64,000 nt of DNA from Sideroxydans lithotrophicus ES-1. Its GTDB lineage: Bacteria; Pseudomonadota; Gammaproteobacteria; Burkholderiales; Gallionellaceae. The stretch spans positions 2,054,001-2,118,000 of the forward strand of contig NC_013959.1 of NCBI RefSeq assembly GCF_000025705.1. The letters run 5' to 3'. The notes beneath the pieces are model-generated. The model was not told where the DNA came from and searched no databases. It saw only the letters and a program-made list of their open reading frames with translations. The position numbers were made by a program, and so were the translations under genes. This document shows, piece after piece, positions 56,590 to 64,000 of the stretch (positions are counted from its first letter, which is position 1; every line of letters begins with the position of its first letter).

Positions 56590-59470
56590 AGCGGCGCGCC
56601 TCGCCCTCACCATACAGGTTGCTTACGCAACGGCCACATAGCGTGGGGTGATTGGCATCGCTGCCGACGTCGGAGCGGTAGTGCCAGCAGCGCTCACATT
56701 TGGCGTGTGCGCTCGGTGTCACTATTTCGGCTTGCATGTTTGGACTAATTGTTGATGCTTTTAAAGTTGCTCGCGAAACAATTAGAACAAGTCGCAATTC
56801 ATCCCCTAGTGAAGCCAATGCATCATATGTTTTGCCCGATGCATTAACATCAACCTCAGCCTGCAAAGATGAACCTATGTATCCAGCAACACGAGCTCCC
56901 TCCAGTTGCTTTGTTAAAACTCCACGATATTCTCGAATCAAAGCCCATTTATCCAACAGGCTAGTCGCGTCTACATTCGGCAATTCATACCAAAGCTGCT
57001 CAAACACACTGACATCATCCTTGCCATTCAAAGTCGCCCATACCTCTTCTCCGGTGAAACTCAGGATAGGCGAGACCAGTCGCGCCAGCGCATGGGCGAT
57101 GTGGTACAGCGCATTTTGCGCCGAGCGCCGCGCCTTTGAATTCTCGCCAGCGGTATAAAGCCTGTCCTTGAGGATATCGAGGTAGAAGCCGCCCAAGTCT
57201 TCCGAGCAGAAGCCTTGCAGCTTCTGCACCGCCAAGTGGAACTCGTAGCGATCGTAATCACCGCACACTGCATCCTGCAGCTGCTGAGTCAAAGCCAGTG
57301 CATAGCGGTCGATCTCCAGCCACTGCTCCACCGGCATCGCATCGCGCGCCATGTCGAAATCGGCGATATTGGCCAGCAGGAAGCGCAGGGTGTTGCGGAT
57401 GCGACGGTAACCGTCGGTCACGCGCTTGAGGATCTCTTCCGACAGCGACATCTCGCCGGAATAGTCGGTCGACGCGATCCACAGGCGCAGGATGTCCGCG
57501 CCGAGCTTGTTGCAGATGTCCTGCGGCTCGATGCCGTTGCCCTTGGACTTGGACATCTTGTAGCCCTTCTCGTCCACGGTGAAGCCGTGCGTCAGCAACT
57601 GGCGATACGGTGCGCGGCCGTCGATGGCGCAGCCGGTGAGCAGGCTGGACTGGAACCAGCCGCGATGCTGGTCTGAACCTTCCAGATAGAGGTCAGCCGG
57701 ATAGGCCAACTCTGGGCGGTTACGCAGCACGGCGAAATGCGTCGCACCGGAATCGAACCACACGTCCAGCGTATCAGACAGCTTGCGGTAATGCGCCGCA
57801 TCGTCACCCAGTAGGTCGGCGCTGTTCAGCGAGAACCATGCCTCGATACCGGACTGTTCCACCAGTTTGGCGACCTTCTCCAGCAGTTCCGGCGTGCGCG
57901 GGTGCAGTGCCATGGTCTCCTTGTGCACGAAGAACGGCATCGGCACTCCCCAGCTGCGCTGGCGCGACACGCACCAGTCAGGGCGGTTCCTGATCATGGC
58001 CTCCAGACGCGCGCGTCCCCACGCAGGGAAGAATTCGGTCTGCTCGACGGCCTTGTTCGCCAAGTCGCGCAACGCCACCCCCGCTTTTTCCCGCGCATGT
58101 GTTTCAGAATGGCGTGTAGCCTGGATCAAGTCCTCTTTTCCGCCGACGGAAGAGGAAGATACCTGCTCCATACCGATGAACCACTGTGGTGTGGCGCGGA
58201 AGATGATCGGTGTCTTGTGGCGCCAGCAATGCGGATAGCTGTGCTTGACCTTCTCCTGGTGCAGCAGGTGTCCGCTGGCTTCCATGGCTTGCAGTACGAT
58301 GTCGTTGGCCTTCCACACGAACACGCCGGCCAGCGGCGTGGCACCGACCGCGGGCGTGGTCGAGATGAACTTGCCGTCGTCGCCCACCGGATTGTCGCTC
58401 GGCAGATTGTATTTCTGCCCCACCACATAGTCGTCCACGCCGTGCGCCGGCGCGGTGTGCACCAGTCCGGTACCCGCCTCCAGCGTGACATGCTCTCCGC
58501 AGATGATGGGCACGATGCGGTCGTAGAACGGATGTTGCAACGGCAAGCCTTCCAGTGCGGAACCGTAGCAGGTGGCGGCGAGGCCGTCGCCGCGGTCGTT
58601 GTTGCCGCCGAGCTGGTAGCGCTTCAGGCAATCGCCGGCCAGATCGAACGCCAGGATCAGGTAGCCCTTGTCGGTCTTGATCAGGTCGTATTCCAGGGCA
58701 GGATGCACGCTCACCGCCTGGTTGGCGGGCAGGGTCCATGGCGTGGTGGTCCAGATCACCGCATACACTTTGGCAGAGCCCGGCAGCGACACGCCGAAGG
58801 CTTTTTCCACCGCATGCTTGTCCTTCACCTCGAAACCGACGTCGATGGCGGTCGATACCTTGTCTTCGTATTCCACCTCGGCCTCGGCCAGCGCGGAGCC
58901 GCAATCCAGGCACCAGTTCACCGGCTTGCGTCCCTGGTAGACATAACCGCGCTCAAGTATCTTGCCCAGGGCGCGGATGATGTCGGCCTCGGTCTTGAAA
59001 TCCATGGTCAGGTAGGGATGGTCCCAGTCGCCCAGCACGCCGAGGCGGATGAAATCCTTCTTCTGTTTTGCCACCTGCTCTGCAGCGTATTGACGGCACA
59101 GTTCGCGGAACTGCGCCGGCGGGATGCCCTTGCCATGCTTCTTCTCCACATGCAGCTCGATGGGCAGACCGTGGCAATCCCAGCCCGGCACATAGGGCGC
59201 ATCGAAGCCCGCCAGCGTCTTCGATTTGACGATGATGTCCTTGAGTATCTTGTTCACCGCGTGGCCAAGATGGATATCGCCGTTGGCATAGGGCGGACCG
59301 TCATGCAGGATGAATTTGGGTCGTCCGGCGGCAGCCTTGCGGATGCGCTGGTAGCGCTGCTGCGCCTGCCATTGCGCCAGCATCAGCGGCTCGCGCTTGG
59401 CAAGGTCGCCGCGCATGGGGAAAGCCGTGTCGGGGAGATTCAGCGGGTATTTTTTCTTGTCTTCACTCAT
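56582..59470 (-). CDS. ileS: isoleucyl-tRNA synthetase
   Basis: 962 aa from the ATG at 59470 ([21 protein letters not shown]). Class I motifs: [16 protein letters not shown] (HIGH) near 60 and [11 protein letters not shown] (KMSKS) near 630, with the editing CP1 domain between. The C-terminal zinc finger CERCWHYR...CGRC is intact. The stretch coding for about residues 804-916 (56720-57060) is clearly more AT-rich than the rest of the gene and its neighbours but keeps the frame. It overlaps ribF by 8 bp and lspA by 8 bp. Confidence 0.97.
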   Translation of the reverse strand: MSEDKKKYPLNLPDTAFPMRGDLAKREPLMLAQWQAQQRYQRIRKAAAGRPKFILHDGPPYANGDIHLGHAVNKILKDIIVKSKTLAGFDAPYVPGWDCHGLPIELHVEKKHGKGIPPAQFRELCRQYAAEQVAKQKKDFIRLGVLGDWDHPYLTMDFKTEADIIRALGKILERGYVYQGRKPVNWCLDCGSALAEAEVEYEDKVSTAIDVGFEVKDKHAVEKAFGVSLPGSAKVYAVIWTTTPWTLPANQAVSVHPALEYDLIKTDKGYLILAFDLAGDCLKRYQLGGNNDRGDGLAATCYGSALEGLPLQHPFYDRIVPIICGEHVTLEAGTGLVHTAPAHGVDDYVVGQKYNLPSDNPVGDDGKFISTTPAVGATPLAGVFVWKANDIVLQAMEASGHLLHQEKVKHSYPHCWRHKTPIIFRATPQWFIGMEQVSSSSVGGKEDLIQATRHSETHAREKAGVALRDLANKAVEQTEFFPAWGRARLEAMIRNRPDWCVSRQRSWGVPMPFFVHKETMALHPRTPELLEKVAKLVEQSGIEAWFSLNSADLLGDDAAHYRKLSDTLDVWFDSGATHFAVLRNRPELAYPADLYLEGSDQHRGWFQSSLLTGCAIDGRAPYRQLLTHGFTVDEKGYKMSKSKGNGIEPQDICNKLGADILRLWIASTDYSGEMSLSEEILKRVTDGYRRIRNTLRFLLANIADFDMARDAMPVEQWLEIDRYALALTQQLQDAVCGDYDRYEFHLAVQKLQGFCSEDLGGFYLDILKDRLYTAGENSKARRSAQNALYHIAHALARLVSPILSFTGEEVWATLNGKDDVSVFEQLWYELPNVDATSLLDKWALIREYRGVLTKQLEGARVAGYIGSSLQAEVDVNASGKTYDALASLGDELRLVLIVSRATLKASTISPNMQAEIVTPSAHAKCERCWHYRSDVGSDANHPTLCGRCVSNLYGEGEARRYA

Positions 59471-60389
59471 AATCAATGAACCATTGCTTTGCATGTTCGA
59501 CATCCAACGCGATCTGCCGCGTCAGCGCTTCCAGATTCGGGTATTTCTCTTCGTTGCGCAGTTTCTGCAGAAATTCCACGCGCAGATGCTTGCCGTATAT
59601 CTGTTGCGCGAACTCGAACAGATGCACTTCCAGAACGGGTTTCGCATCCTGTTTCAGCGTCGGGCGCACTCCCAGACTCGACACGCCCTGCAACACGCCC
59701 AGTCCTTCCGCATGTGCCAGCACCACATAGATGCCTTTGAGCGGCGGCAGATTGTGCTTCAGCTGGATGTTGGCAGTCGGATAACCCAGTTTGCGCCCCA
59801 TGCCATCGCCATGCACCACCCGTCCGCTGATACTGTAGGGGCGGCCAAGATAGTCCCGCGCCATGCGTATCTGGCCGGCTGCCAGCGCTTCCCGTATCGC
59901 TGTGCTGGAAATGCGCACGCCGTCATGCAGCACACTGTGTACTGCCGCGACCTCGAAACCGCGTTGCGCACCGATCTTCTGCATCAAGGCAAAATCGCCT
60001 GCACGCCCACTGCCGAAACGGAAATCGTCACCGATCAGCACGAACCTGGCATGCAGGCTGTCATACAGTGCATGGATGAAATCGTCCGCCGTCTGTTTGG
60101 CAAACAACACATCGAAACGGCATACATGCACGCGATCCACTCCCATCGTACGGAACAGTTCCAGCTTTTCGCGCAGGCTGGTCAGCCGCGCCGGTGCCTG
60201 TTGCGGGGTGAAGAATTCGCGCGGATGAGGTTCGAAGATCACCACTGCCGTTTGCAGGCCGCGCGCCTGGGCCGCCGCACGCAATTCGCCCAATAAAGCC
60301 TGATGGCCGAGATGTACCCCATCGAAGTTGCCGATGGTGACCGCCACTGCCTGAGTACCTGATGAATGAAGTCCGCGTAGAATCTGCAT
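59463..60389 (-). CDS. ribF: bifunctional riboflavin kinase / FAD synthetase
   Basis: 308 aa. FMN adenylyltransferase domain first ([15 protein letters not shown] with the HxGH motif; SSTAIREAL near 160), then flavokinase ([30 protein letters not shown]). It converts riboflavin to FMN and FAD. Its position upstream of ileS-lspA-ispH is the standard proteobacterial order. Confidence 0.96.
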   Translation of the reverse strand: MQILRGLHSSGTQAVAVTIGNFDGVHLGHQALLGELRAAAQARGLQTAVVIFEPHPREFFTPQQAPARLTSLREKLELFRTMGVDRVHVCRFDVLFAKQTADDFIHALYDSLHARFVLIGDDFRFGSGRAGDFALMQKIGAQRGFEVAAVHSVLHDGVRISSTAIREALAAGQIRMARDYLGRPYSISGRVVHGDGMGRKLGYPTANIQLKHNLPPLKGIYVVLAHAEGLGVLQGVSSLGVRPTLKQDAKPVLEVHLFEFAQQIYGKHLRVEFLQKLRNEEKYPNLEALTRQIALDVEHAKQWFIDYE

Positions 60390-60534
60390 AGGGCGCGGAT
60401 TATACCGTGAGATATGCCGTTGATGCCTGCCACCACAAAGGGAAAACCATACCGCAGCCGTAACTCGCCTGCGGCACCACGGCCCCGGTCAAACCGGAAT
60501 ACATCAGGAAACGGGGGCTTGATCGCCCTGCCGC

Positions 60535-60960
60535 TTATCTGGGGTCAAAGAGCGGAGAGAGTTTTTGCAGCACGGGCTTCATCAGCAGATCCTCCTTGAT
60601 GACATGGTCGATCAGCCAATTCCGCAACAGGCGGGTAAGGCGCTCGGCCGTTTCGGACGACCACACCTGCACCATCTCGCCGACCTCTTGCCTTACCTGA
60701 TCGAGCTGGTTGAGCAATGCCTGATGGGTTTCGCCCAGATGCGGGACCTGCTCATAACCAGCAGCATGGGCGATCTTTTCCTCCCTGGCAAAATGCTCTT
60801 GCGAGTAATGGGAAAGACTGTCCAGCCCGGCCACCAGCTCTCTGCGGTTCCTGGTGCTCAGACTCTGACCGACCCGATTGATGATATCAATCAGGTAGCG
60901 GTGATCGGAGTCGATCACATCGTTGCCCACGCTCAACTGCTCCCGCCACACCAAGCTCAT
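60535..60960 (-). CDS. bacteriohemerythrin
   Basis: 141 aa from the ATG at 60960, which has GGGAGG 6-7 bp upstream. A single hemerythrin domain with the full ligand set: DSDHRYL, HYSQEHFAREE, HLGETHQAL, HVIKED. The N-terminal W-x-E-x-L-S-V-G-N start (LVWREQLSVGNDVIDSDH) is the bacteriohemerythrin signature. It binds O2 or NO at a di-iron centre; roles proposed are oxygen delivery or sensing for microaerobic life. It has no obvious operon partner. Confidence 0.92.
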   Translation of the reverse strand: MSLVWREQLSVGNDVIDSDHRYLIDIINRVGQSLSTRNRRELVAGLDSLSHYSQEHFAREEKIAHAAGYEQVPHLGETHQALLNQLDQVRQEVGEMVQVWSSETAERLTRLLRNWLIDHVIKEDLLMKPVLQKLSPLFDPR

Positions 60961-61001
60961 ATGAACCTCCCAGCTAAAACACCGGCAAAGCTGCAACTGC
61001 C

Positions 61002-62438
61002 TTATGCCGTACCGCCCACCGTAAGTCCGTCGATTCGAATCGTGGGCTGCCCGACTCCGACCGGAACGCTTTGCCCTTCCTTGCCGCAGGTGCCGACACC
61101 GGGGTCGAGCGCCATGTCGTTGCCGATCATGCTGACGCGCGTCAGCGCCTCGGGGCCGTTGCCGATCAGCGTTGCACCTTTGACCGGGTAGGTGATCTTG
61201 CCGTCCTCGATCATGTAGGCTTCGGTGGTGGAGAACACGAACTTGCCGCTGGTGATGTCCACCTGCCCGCCGCCAAAGTTGGCGGCATACAGCCCGTGCT
61301 TGACCGAAGCGATGATCTCCTCAGGCGTCTTGTCGCCGTTCAGCATCATGGTGTTGGTCATGCGCGGGATAGGCAGATGCGCGAACGATTCGCGCCGCGC
61401 GTTGCCGGTCACCGGCACCCCCATCAGGCGCGCGTTCATGGTGTCCTGCAGGTATCCGCGCAGGATGCCGTCCTCGATCAGCACGGTGCGCTGCGTCGGA
61501 TTGCCCTCGTCGTCCACGTTGAGCGAGCCGCGCCGGTCCTTGATGGTGCCGTCGTCCACCACGGTCACTCCCTTGGCCGCTACGCGTTCCCCGATACGGC
61601 CGGAAAATGCCGAACTGCCTTTACGGTTGAAATCGCCTTCCAGACCGTGCCCTACCGCCTCATGCAGCAGGATGCCCGGCCAGCCGCTGCCCAGCACCAC
61701 GGTCATGTTGCCGGCCGGTGCGGGACGGGCATCCAGATTGACGACAGCCTGGTGCACCGCCTCTTTGGCATAGCGCTGCAGTATCTCGTCGCTGAAGTAG
61801 TCGTAACCGAAACGCCCTCCGCCACCAGCTGATCCCTGTTCGCGGCGGCCGTTGCTTTCGACGATCACTTGCAGCGAAAGGCGTACCAGCGGCCGGATGT
61901 CCGCGCTCATCAGCCCGTCGTTGCGCGCCACCAGGATCACATCGTATTCACCGGCCAGGTTGGCCATCACCTGGGTCACGCGCGGATCGAGCGATCGCGC
62001 CATGCGTTCCAGTTTCTCCAGCAGCGCGACCTTGTCATCGGCTTTCAGGGTCGCGATGGGATCGTGCGGCAGGTAAAGCGCCCGCGCCTTGCCGACATGC
62101 ATATGGGCAGCCGTCTGCTTGCCGCCCTGGCGTGCAATCGCGCGGGTGGCCAATGCGGCATCTTCCAGTGCATGCAGCGTGATGTCATCGGAGTAGGCGA
62201 AGGCGGTCTTCTCGCCACTCACCGCACGCACCCCGACCCCCTGGTCGATATTGAAGCTGCCGGATTTGACGATGCCTTCCTCCAGCGCCCAGCTCTCGGC
62301 ACGACTGTACTGGAAATAAAGGTCGGCGTAATCCACACGATGTGCCAGCATCTTGCCGAACACCTGTTCCAGATTGCGCGGCTCCAATCCATGCTCAGTG
62401 AGCAAGGCACGTTGCGCCAGTTGCATCGTTGAACTCAT
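61002..62438 (-). CDS. tldD: metalloprotease TldD
   Basis: 478 aa from the ATG at 62438 ([18 protein letters not shown]), overlapping the nitrilase-family gene stop by 4 bp (ATGA). Zinc motif [11 protein letters not shown] near 260 and the PmbA/TldD C-terminal domain ([18 protein letters not shown]-like, [16 protein letters not shown]). TldD with TldE (PmbA) degrades unfolded peptides, matures microcins and CcdA. The tldE partner is not in the window. Confidence 0.95.
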   Translation of the reverse strand: MSSTMQLAQRALLTEHGLEPRNLEQVFGKMLAHRVDYADLYFQYSRAESWALEEGIVKSGSFNIDQGVGVRAVSGEKTAFAYSDDITLHALEDAALATRAIARQGGKQTAAHMHVGKARALYLPHDPIATLKADDKVALLEKLERMARSLDPRVTQVMANLAGEYDVILVARNDGLMSADIRPLVRLSLQVIVESNGRREQGSAGGGGRFGYDYFSDEILQRYAKEAVHQAVVNLDARPAPAGNMTVVLGSGWPGILLHEAVGHGLEGDFNRKGSSAFSGRIGERVAAKGVTVVDDGTIKDRRGSLNVDDEGNPTQRTVLIEDGILRGYLQDTMNARLMGVPVTGNARRESFAHLPIPRMTNTMMLNGDKTPEEIIASVKHGLYAANFGGGQVDITSGKFVFSTTEAYMIEDGKITYPVKGATLIGNGPEALTRVSMIGNDMALDPGVGTCGKEGQSVPVGVGQPTIRIDGLTVGGTA

Positions 62439-63292
62439 GTGTTGCATGACAGCGTACGATGCGACAGGGCAGGCAGGCTGCTGCGCAAGCTGGCCTGGTA
62501 TGAGGGATTCACATCGGCGATGACCACACCGGAACCACGTTGCAACTCATCCATGACGCGCCCCCAGGGGTCGACGATCATGCTGTGACCGTGCGTCTCG
62601 CGTCCGCTCACATGGTAACCGCCTTGGGCTGCCGCGATGACATAGGACAGATTCTCGATGGCACGGGCACGCACCAGCGGCTCCCAGTGCACCTTGCCGG
62701 TGGTTGCGGTAAATGCCGAGGGCAGCACGATGATGTTCACGTCCTTCATGGCGCGAAACAGCTCGGGAAAGCGCAAGTCGTAGCAGATTGCCAGACCGAT
62801 GCGCCCGAACGGGCTGTCGACCACCACTACCTTGTCGCCCGGTTCGATGGTCTGCGCTTCGTTGTAGCTCTCGTTGCCCAGCGTCAGGTTGAACAGGTGG
62901 ATCTTGTCGTAACGCGCGACTTGCGCGCCGGTCTCGTCGAACACCAGCAGGCTGTTGCGCACCTTGTCCGGCGTATTGGCTGCCAAGGGAATGGAACCAC
63001 CCACCAGCCATATCTTGTGCTTGCGCGCCATCTCGCTGAGAAAGCTCTGGATCGGTCCCTGGCCCGGCAGCTCGCGCACCTTGACCTTGTCCTGTTCGTT
63101 CATGCCCATGATGGCGAAGAACTCGGGCAGCACCACCAGCTTCGCCCCCTGCTCCGCCGCCTTGGCGATCAGGCGTCGCGCCTCGCTCAGGTTGCCTTCG
63201 ACCTTGGGGCCGGAGGCCATCTGGATGGCGGCGACCTTGAAGGCATTGAGTTGCGCGGCGATTCTGGACTGGGTGCTATCGAGGGATGACAT
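62435..63292 (-). CDS. carbon-nitrogen hydrolase (nitrilase superfamily, Nit/omega-amidase-like)
   Basis: 285 aa. The catalytic triad is readable: Glu in [11 protein letters not shown] (about 56), Lys in RYDKIHLFN (about 130), and Cys in [14 protein letters not shown] (about 170). The sequence around it resembles Nit1-type amidases that hydrolyse deaminated glutathione, a repair role. The tldD-nit pairing, here with a 4-bp overlap, is frequent in betaproteobacteria. Confidence 0.9.
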   Translation of the reverse strand: MSSLDSTQSRIAAQLNAFKVAAIQMASGPKVEGNLSEARRLIAKAAEQGAKLVVLPEFFAIMGMNEQDKVKVRELPGQGPIQSFLSEMARKHKIWLVGGSIPLAANTPDKVRNSLLVFDETGAQVARYDKIHLFNLTLGNESYNEAQTIEPGDKVVVVDSPFGRIGLAICYDLRFPELFRAMKDVNIIVLPSAFTATTGKVHWEPLVRARAIENLSYVIAAAQGGYHVSGRETHGHSMIVDPWGRVMDELQRGSGVVIADVNPSYQASLRSSLPALSHRTLSCNT

Positions 63293-63358
63293 ATTCGACT
63301 TTCAGTAATTTTGGTTATTCGGGCCTTGCCATGCTTGATGCTGATCATTGGTTCGACA

Positions 63359-64000
63359 TTACGGAGATTTGGGCTGTCCGACCTTTTCCACCTTGGGATC
63401 CACCCAACTGCCGCTGACATTGTATTCAAACGACACCAGCTTATCGAGCGGATCGCGCAATAATTTGTTTGCCAGCAACACTCCCATGCCGACCACAGGT
63501 CCGGCGGCAAATGAAAGCAATGAAACGTTATCGCCGATAGTCGGCAGGACGCGCACCTTCAGATCCTGCGTCTCGTGGTTTATATCGACCTGCCCGGCCA
63601 TGGTAACCTTTGCCGCCGCCCCCGTAAGTTTCATATCGTTGGTCAGCAACAGACCATTCACAATTTGGGCATTGCCGGTGATGCTGTCGAACTGGAATCC
63701 GCCGCTGAACACATCGGTAAAGTCCAGCGTGATGCGTTTCGGGATGGATTGCAGGCTCAGCACGCCGAGCAGCTTGGCCGCACCGGGATCGACCTTGAGA
63801 AAGCGTCCTTTGCCGACGTTCAAATGGATCTCGCCGTTCAGTTTGGAGTAGGCAAAGGTATCCGGCGCTCCCGCCCAGTGCAGGTCGCTTTGCAGAGAAC
63901 CGCTGCCGTCCTTGAGACTTTCCGGATAACCCGAGCGCGACAATATCTTGCCCGCATCGCTGATATCCACACGCAACTTGACCTGCGTCTGTTCGGGCTT
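63359..64000 (-). CDS. YhdP-family (AsmA-like) envelope protein, C-terminal part, runs off window
   Basis: The frame is open from the window end (64000) to the stop at 63359, 213 codons, with no stop upstream, so only the 3' part is present. The visible part matches the C-terminal AsmA-like/DUF3971 region of YhdP (GILSRSGYPESLKDGSG-like, FDSITGNAQIVNGLLLT, PVVGMGVLLANKLLRDPLDK). The family consists of very large inner-membrane-anchored proteins that bridge the periplasm and carry phospholipids to the outer membrane. It lies upstream of the nitrilase gene on the same strand. Confidence 0.85.
   Translation of the reverse strand, partial: KPEQTQVKLRVDISDAGKILSRSGYPESLKDGSGSLQSDLHWAGAPDTFAYSKLNGEIHLNVGKGRFLKVDPGAAKLLGVLSLQSIPKRITLDFTDVFSGGFQFDSITGNAQIVNGLLLTNDMKLTGAAAKVTMAGQVDINHETQDLKVRVLPTIGDNVSLLSFAAGPVVGMGVLLANKLLRDPLDKLVSFEYNVSGSWVDPKVEKVGQPKSP

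Noticed and set aside
57902-59479. 525-aa open frame on the plus strand
   Set aside because: Antisense to ileS, with shadow-type composition.
1-64000. CRISPR arrays, insertion sequences, prophage or toxin-antitoxin modules
   Set aside because: I looked for spaced direct repeats, transposase or integrase motifs and paired small toxin/antitoxin genes and saw none I could support.

Overview
The window reads as chromosomal core DNA of a betaproteobacterium, most likely of the Nitrosomonadales/Gallionellaceae type. This is inferred from gene order and protein style, not from a database search. Pointers are the supra-operon gyrA-serC-serA-pheA-hisC-aroF-tyrA-aroA/cmk-rpsA-ihfB-lapAB-pyrF-hldA-hldD, an EF-P/EarP pair of the arginine-rhamnosylation type, a two-domain AroA-Cmk fusion, and a small c-type cytochrome. 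Coding density is high, with many 1-20 bp overlaps. The only long non-coding stretch is 4660-5971, which is visibly AT-richer.

Layout. (1) 1-4659: a metabolite:H+ symporter cut by the window edge, pgeF and rluD on the minus strand; divergently bamD and a Nudix hydrolase. (2) 4660-8700: an AT-richer, more accessory stretch with a 39-codon ORF, a class I cytochrome c, a FecR-domain protein, a small winged-helix protein, a 37-codon ORF and HU. (3) 8712-15656: an operon of CHASE2 nucleotide cyclase, SH3-like protein and M48 protease; mlaA; htpX; cytochrome b561 and YceI; a helix-hairpin-helix protein with a lysine-rich tail. (4) 15715-33030: the long minus-strand block for heptose, pyrimidine, LPS control, translation, aromatic amino acids, serine and gyrase. 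(5) 33275-39789, plus strand: ubiG, gph, a cyclase-hemerythrin fusion, tmRNA, a GspE/PilB-type ATPase and a hexose-6-phosphate mutarotase. (6) 39857-46117, minus strand: efp, earP, a MacAB-like four-gene exporter and tRNA-Thr(CGT). (7) 46163-55140: thiO, then pilE-fimT-pilV-pilW-pilX-pilY1 for type IV pilus tip and minor pilins. (8) 55203-64000, minus strand: ispH, lspA, ileS, ribF, a hemerythrin, tldD, a nitrilase-family amidase and the 3' part of a YhdP-type gene.

How the genes work together. The BamD, MlaA, LapAB, HldA/HldD and YhdP-type genes all serve the outer membrane. Chorismate and serine biosynthesis sit in one tightly packed transcription unit. Two nucleotide cyclases, one with a CHASE2 sensor and one fused to hemerythrin, suggest cAMP-type signalling linked to envelope and oxygen or redox cues (inference).

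Most notable observations: lapB is out of frame at an 8-base homopolymer and would be restored by -1 slippage or one added T; a 140-bp imperfect palindrome is inserted between the two exporter permease genes; ileS has a sharply AT-richer segment in its 3' third; two unannotated-size small ORFs have good ribosome binding sites. I did not find a CRISPR array, insertion sequence, prophage or defence system.
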